A stretch of DNA of 21,944 bases from Mesotaenium endlicherianum (lineage: Eukaryota > Streptophyta > Zygnematophyceae > Zygnematales > Mesotaeniaceae). The notes under the pieces were generated by a model. That model made no database searches and had not been told where the DNA came from. It saw only the letters and a program-made list of their open reading frames with translations. Location: NCBI GenBank assembly GCA_009602735.1, contig WELA01005182.1:355647-377590 (forward strand), given 5' to 3'. Position 1 is the first letter of the stretch. Each line of letters opens with the position of its first letter. The position numbers and the translations under genes are program-made. Below are positions 17,933-21,944 of this stretch, piece after piece.

Positions 17933-18148
17933 GGTGTGACCTCGGCTAAATTCACAGCCATCTCCAATCATCCCAAAACGCCATTCGCTTAAGGCGTCAT
18001 CTGGCCCTCCATCTAAATCACACTTAGATGCATCGCTAGGCAGTTCGCTAGTACCACTTAAGGTGGTCAGCTGGCTGTTAAAGAACGTGTCAGCAATTTA
18101 GCTGACTCAAGTTGACCTCAGCATGGTGCTATCGACTGAGTCATTACA
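17933..18148 (-). repeat. A-prime 5' LTR, proximal (U3) part, right of element B
   Basis: The reverse complement begins TGTAATGACTCAG at 18148 and aligns to the element A LTR 9665-10003, including CAGCCAGCTGAC, GCATCTAAGTGTGAT and GGCCAGATGAC. It lacks about 115 bp that element A has near the LTR start, including the TATA-like box. Confidence 0.87.
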
Positions 18149-18975
18149 TTGAATATTACAAAATTCCAATATGCTCAATCAACTTCAGCAAACAGAATTT
18201 ATTAAACTATGACAATTAACTGAATTGATATATCTGCCAGTAAACTAATTCATTTGAGAAGAGACGGAGGAGGAGTTCTCAAGGCCACTTGGAGCCCGAG
18301 AAGACACGCTTCTGCCGACGCTTGAAGATTCTCTCTCGTTGTATGATAGAAAGTTAGAAGCAAGAGGTTTCCAAGTAAAGATCTTCACTTGAAAGGTAAA
18401 GAGCTCGCGTACTAAGATCTGCTAGGAGATTTATTGCATATTTGAGCAAATACCGCTGGCGTGCGAAGAGCATATTAAATGGTGAGATCTGTGTTAGTCT
18501 CGATGTCCTAAGAAGTCTCAATTGCCACATTGCTATAAGCAAGAACAGAGCTAGCAAGGTAGTCGTCAGTGAAGGACTAAGGGAGTCCAACTTGCTAAGA
18601 GCAAAAGGCTAAAAGCAAAAGGCTCAGCTAGGCCGGCATAGTTGCTGTAGGATTCATAGTTTTGTGAGCTGGAACTTTGTGAAAGTTCAACAAAAGTCTT
18701 GGTGAGCGATTTTCTCTGAATATTTAGCGCTTCTTGTTGATTTGCTTGGATGTGATTTTGCCAAAGTAAATTGTGGTTAACTCAATATCTCTCAACTTGG
18801 GCAAAAGCCTACTTGGAAGCAAGACACTTATGTCCTACTTTTAAAGAAAACAAAGCAGTAGAAAAACTTTTGAAAATTCTGAAGTTCTTATAAGGAGCTA
18901 AGGGAGAGTACTTAGTCTTAGCAACATTGAAAAGACTCTAACTTCAAAAACTGGCTTTTGCCACCAGGCAGATGG
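18149..18975. other. Unassigned sequence right of the nest
   Basis: No gene or transposon domain is recognised. Small structures: the hairpin GGACT/AGTCC (18574-18588), a 14-bp tandem repeat of AGCAAAAGGCT (18600-18624), and the hairpin GAACTTT/AAAGTTC with a 3-nt loop (18672-18688). The target duplication of A-prime cannot be tested because its 3' end is missing. Confidence 0.5.
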
Positions 18976-19263
18976 TCAGTCCTGTGCATTTGCAACCGAT
19001 ACACGTGCGTTAGTCGGTACATGGTGCTCGTCCAGGTTGATAACCCACTTGAAAGAGGCCATCAACAAGTAAACCAGGGTGACTGAACACGTGCTGAAGA
19101 GCAATACAAGTGCCGTGGTCCCGAGTCCCGACAAGGTCTGGCACGACACAAAGCTCACGTCATGTTTCATGATCCACCATGTGAACTGCAACATGAACGT
19201 ACAGGCACGTGACACACTACACAGGTGATGCCGACAGCAGGTGAGGTGGTGCATAAAAGCCAA
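18976..19263 (-). CDS. Hypothetical small ORF with a hydrophobic segment
   Basis: A 95-codon ATG-started frame on the minus strand. Residues 45-70 or so are hydrophobic (GLGTTALVLLFSTCS, then VTLVYLLMASF) and could form one membrane helix. The N-terminus is His/Cys-rich. It seems more GC-rich than its AT-rich neighbours. No family is recognised and there is no visible promoter. It might be an exon, a degraded gene fragment or chance. Confidence 0.25.
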   Translation of the reverse strand: MAFMHHLTCCRHHLCSVSRACTFMLQFTWWIMKHDVSFVSCQTLSGLGTTALVLLFSTCSVTLVYLLMASFKWVINLDEHHVPTNARVSVANAQD

Positions 19264-20600
19264 TAAAAGCCTACAAAGCCAGCGAAGGGAGTGACGGAAG
19301 CTGGACGGAAGCCAGATTTGTGACCAGTGACCACCTTTTAAGACAAGAGCGTCTCTCTAGATGCTTTTTTAAAGAAGAGGTTTTCCCGGTCACCTCGTAT
19401 GTCTTCATTCCGTGCCGCTAAGGAGGTAAAGCACGTACGTTCCCGAAGAGGTACTCAAGTGGTTGCATATACGTTCCTGCGGATTGCGGAAGTTGAGGAC
19501 TTAGTCTTCTGTAATCCTTTCGAACCATTCTCTTGAGCTGGGATCCTGTGACCCTGCCAATTGCTCGGAGTGATCAATCACGGGACTCATGGTCAATTCT
19601 TCTCACTTTGTCTTAGGAACCGTGTCCTGCAGAAGTGCTCACGAACGTCAGGTTTTAGTGCTGTGGCCATATTTTGTAGCGTAGTAGACAAGAGGCCTGA
19701 GCATTTTCTACTGTTTTTGAGGTTGCGAAAGTCCTCAATTAGAAGCGTACATGCTTCGCTTGCAACAGAGTGTGGTTTTATACACTACATGGAGTGTGGT
19801 TCCTGAAGCATGATAATGACGAAGATCTTTGTCTTCTGGCTTTTGACCATATTGTTGAAGTCCGTTGGGTCAAGCAGGTGAAGCTTTTTCCTGACGATGG
19901 AGGCTGTTTGTTTTCAAAAACAAGGAATAGCAACTGAGTGCAAGTGCAGCAGGTGGGGACACAGTATATTATTGCTCCTTGGGCTGAAAAAGTCTCGCTA
20001 CTAAATTAGTTTGCGTTAACAAAGTTGATGGGAATCATAAATGAGAACAGAAAGTTAGGTGTCAATGGCTCATCTCATTCTGATCCCAGTCTATACTGCA
20101 TCCTTTCGATATGTGCATTCTTGTAAGCACAAATCAGTACCTTGTATGCCACAGATTGTACCGTTTACCCAGCTTGACGCTCGGGATATTATGTACTGGC
20201 TATTACTGTTGTCACTCCAGCAAAGATTTTTCTTTGTTGGCAAAGCTAAGCTGCAAATTGGAACAAGGGATACACTTAGCTGAAACCTCGTGAAGGTACA
20301 CTTCTGTCAAGTTCTACCTGGCTACCATAGCTGCTAAAGGCTCCACAGGTGTCATGTCAAAATCCTCTCTTCACTTTTGTAGTGGGTGATGCTTTCCTTA
20401 CCCCTTCAGGCAAGTCATCAATAGTCCTGCTTCATCAATGCACATGGTACAGGGGGTTCTTCTACGCCGTTCCGAGGCAGGTTTTCTCCCATTTGAACGG
20501 TTGCTAAGCGTCCTCTGTTATTCGTTTGTAATGGCCCCCTGAGCCAGCAAAACTCTGAACTCTGTTATGGTTGTCATGAATCTTTTATATTTCCTGATCA
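19264..20600. other. Unassigned intergenic sequence
   Basis: Several short ORFs (19561-19806, 20059-20283) lack motifs, family resemblance or codon signal. Nothing else is recognised. Confidence 0.4.
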
Positions 20601-21120
20601 TAGCCCCTGTTGTCAGCCCCCCCCCACCTTGTAGGTCCAATAATCAGGTGCCCTTTCAGTACGTATACGCACAGAGGTGACTTATCACATCTTTGCTTTC
20701 GTTTGCATTTTTTCTCCCTGGCATTAGACACTGTAAGCACTTGTGGCGCATGCACATCCATGGCCCTTTTGTCATGGCTTCTATTCTCACCCTGCTTTCC
20801 CTTTCCCCCTCCCCTTTTTTCTCCCTTCCTGCCATGCTGGCCAGTGTGCAGCTGACCTGCAAACCTGTGCATTTGCCTTTGTTTAAGCCAGATAGTAAGA
20901 TTGCTAGAGCATCAATCTGCTACTACTGGAAATCAGCATGGGAAAGAGTGCACCACCAGCCCATACTGGCCCCCCTCCCCTTCTGTTCCCCTCTCCCCTT
21001 CTGTCCCTCCTGTACATATTGTAGCCTTCTGGCAAAATTACTGATGTTCTCTCTCCTCTCCACTCCTGCCTCGCAGGGGCCTAGTCCAGTCACTCTCTGA
21101 CACATCCCTACCTTGTCGTG
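20601..21120. repeat. C/T-rich low-complexity stretch
   Basis: Includes a C9 run at 20617-20625 and long pyrimidine runs at 20798-20830 and 20969-21022. Open frames on both strands here have biased composition and are not supported. A polypyrimidine stretch could belong to an intron, but no exon pair can be shown. Confidence 0.5.
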
Positions 21121-21162
21121 CACTTGCAACTCTGCAGGTGACAGTAGAGGGACGCCAGAGGC

Positions 21163-21369
21163 ATGGGGGAGACTACAGTTAGTGTTATTGCGGGCTTCTG
21201 CGCTGGCATCTCGGAGGTCCTTGTAGGTCAGTCCTTCAAAGGCATGCGTCTACAGACGAGAGATTCCTCTCTCCGCTTGCCTCTCACTTCATACACTTTC
21301 CTTTGCTACATACATGGGGAGCGACAAAGACAAGTTCTGAGGGGTTTTGGCCGCGTTTGGCTTGTCTAA
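21163..21369 (+). CDS. Short ORF, possible mitochondrial-carrier-like N-terminus
   Basis: ATG at 21163. Residues 1-23 (METTVS-type start, then VIAGFCAGISEVLVGQ) resemble the first helix of SLC25 carriers, and the next residues SFKGMRLQT loosely recall the P-F-D-x-x-K-x-R-L-Q signature, but Pro and Asp are absent and two residues are missing. After residue 35 there is no carrier resemblance. It could be a first exon fragment, a pseudogene or coincidence. Judged weak. Confidence 0.2.
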   Translation: MGETTVSVIAGFCAGISEVLVGQSFKGMRLQTRDSSLRLPLTSYTFLCYIHGERQRQVLRGFGRVWLV

Positions 21370-21932
21370 GGGACTTAAGGAAGGTTGGTCTGCAGGACGC
21401 TTCTTGTTGGTTCTTGCTGCACTGTACGTTGGCGGAGTGCATAGCTGGCAGCCAGCGACCTGCACTTGCGCGCGTCTCGTCATCTGTGAAAGGGGGCAGC
21501 GCATCAGTGCTGGCGACTATTTATTCATGAATCCTGAAGTTATTAGAAGGTGCGGGGTCAGTAGGCTGGTCTGGATCAGGCTCAACCATTTTGGCCTACC
21601 TTTGTGCCGATTCAGCCGACCTAGAATGTAGAATCGTCAAGTGTGTCATGAAGGAGCCTGGGGAAAGAGTTGGTCCCCCCTTTTAAGGCGTGGGAGGGGC
21701 AGTTTTGCTAGTGGGCCATGTGTCTCTGGCTGCACAATGGCTGGCATCTGTCAAGCTTGAGACCGGCAGGTCTGCTGTACACCTGGGAGAAGGTGGTTTA
21801 GTGACAAACCTTTCAGTGTGAAGTGCTGGAGTGTTGTCCACAAGTCTCAGGGTGGATGGCGTCTCGCCGTCTCTTGTGGAGAGAGGGGGAGGGGACTGAA
21901 GGATTGTGTGCCTGTGTGCGTGGTTTTTTGTT
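21370..21932. other. Unassigned sequence to the window end
   Basis: GC-richer than the retroelement zone, with GT/GG-rich text after 21650. Overlapping short frames (21347-21631) have no recognisable domain. No gene call is supported. Confidence 0.35.
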
Positions 21933-21944
21933 GGGGGGGGGGGG
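21933..21944 (+). repeat. G12 homopolymer at the window edge
   Basis: Twelve consecutive G, preceded by TTTTTTGTT. It may continue beyond the window, so its true length is unknown. Such runs often coincide with sequencing or contig limits. Confidence 0.9.

Noticed and set aside
1..21944. tRNA or rRNA genes, CRISPR arrays
   Set aside because: No T-loop/acceptor pairing, rRNA core words or regularly spaced repeats were seen on either strand.

Overview
The window looks like repeat-rich nuclear DNA of a streptophyte (land plant or charophyte alga). The reasons are chromodomain-bearing Ty3/gypsy LTR retrotransposons, a leader that resembles the initiator-Met tRNA primer site, and the absence of any dense bacterial or organellar coding pattern. 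A charophyte such as Chara is only a hunch. Most coding potential is retroelement-derived, and no intact host gene can be named with confidence.

The core (about 1520-18148) is a three-layer nest that can be read from target-site duplications (TSDs). The oldest layer, called A-prime here, lies on the minus strand. Its 5' LTR is split between 18148-17933 and 11487-11118, followed by a tRNA primer site, the gag N-terminus (11065-10388) and the gag C-terminus (2141-1520), where homology ends. Element A (plus strand, 2147-10382) is a related gypsy element that inserted into A-prime gag in the opposite orientation, with ATAAA TSDs at 2142-2146 and 10383-10387. Element B (plus strand, 11493-17927) is a different chromovirus that inserted into the A-prime LTR, with ACGTT TSDs at 11488-11492 and 17928-17932. 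Its two LTRs of about 493 bp end in TGTAG...CACTACA.

Element A has lost nearly all of its 5' LTR. It carries decayed gag, protease, RT, RNase H, integrase and chromodomain, then an extra module (about 7408-9650) with a coiled-coil N-terminus and a 411-codon open frame of no recognised family, then a polypurine tract and a 718-bp 3' LTR. The module is bracketed by two copies of the same 12-bp polypurine-tract sequence, which suggests that it was captured. Element B carries gag, protease, RT, RNase H, integrase and chromodomain, all broken. Its gag and pol frames overlap in the -1 phase across an in-frame A AAA AAC heptamer, the classic ribosomal frameshift site.

Both elements are dead. Most stop codons in them are explained by C-to-T or G-to-A transitions, as expected for methylated, silenced repeats.

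Flanks: 1-365 is pyrimidine-rich low-complexity DNA. 366-1519 has no recognisable gene but holds a 25-bp tandem duplication. 18149-21944 is largely unassigned. It contains one minus-strand ORF with a hydrophobic segment, one short ORF whose start weakly resembles a mitochondrial carrier helix, CT-rich tracts, and a G12 run at the window end.
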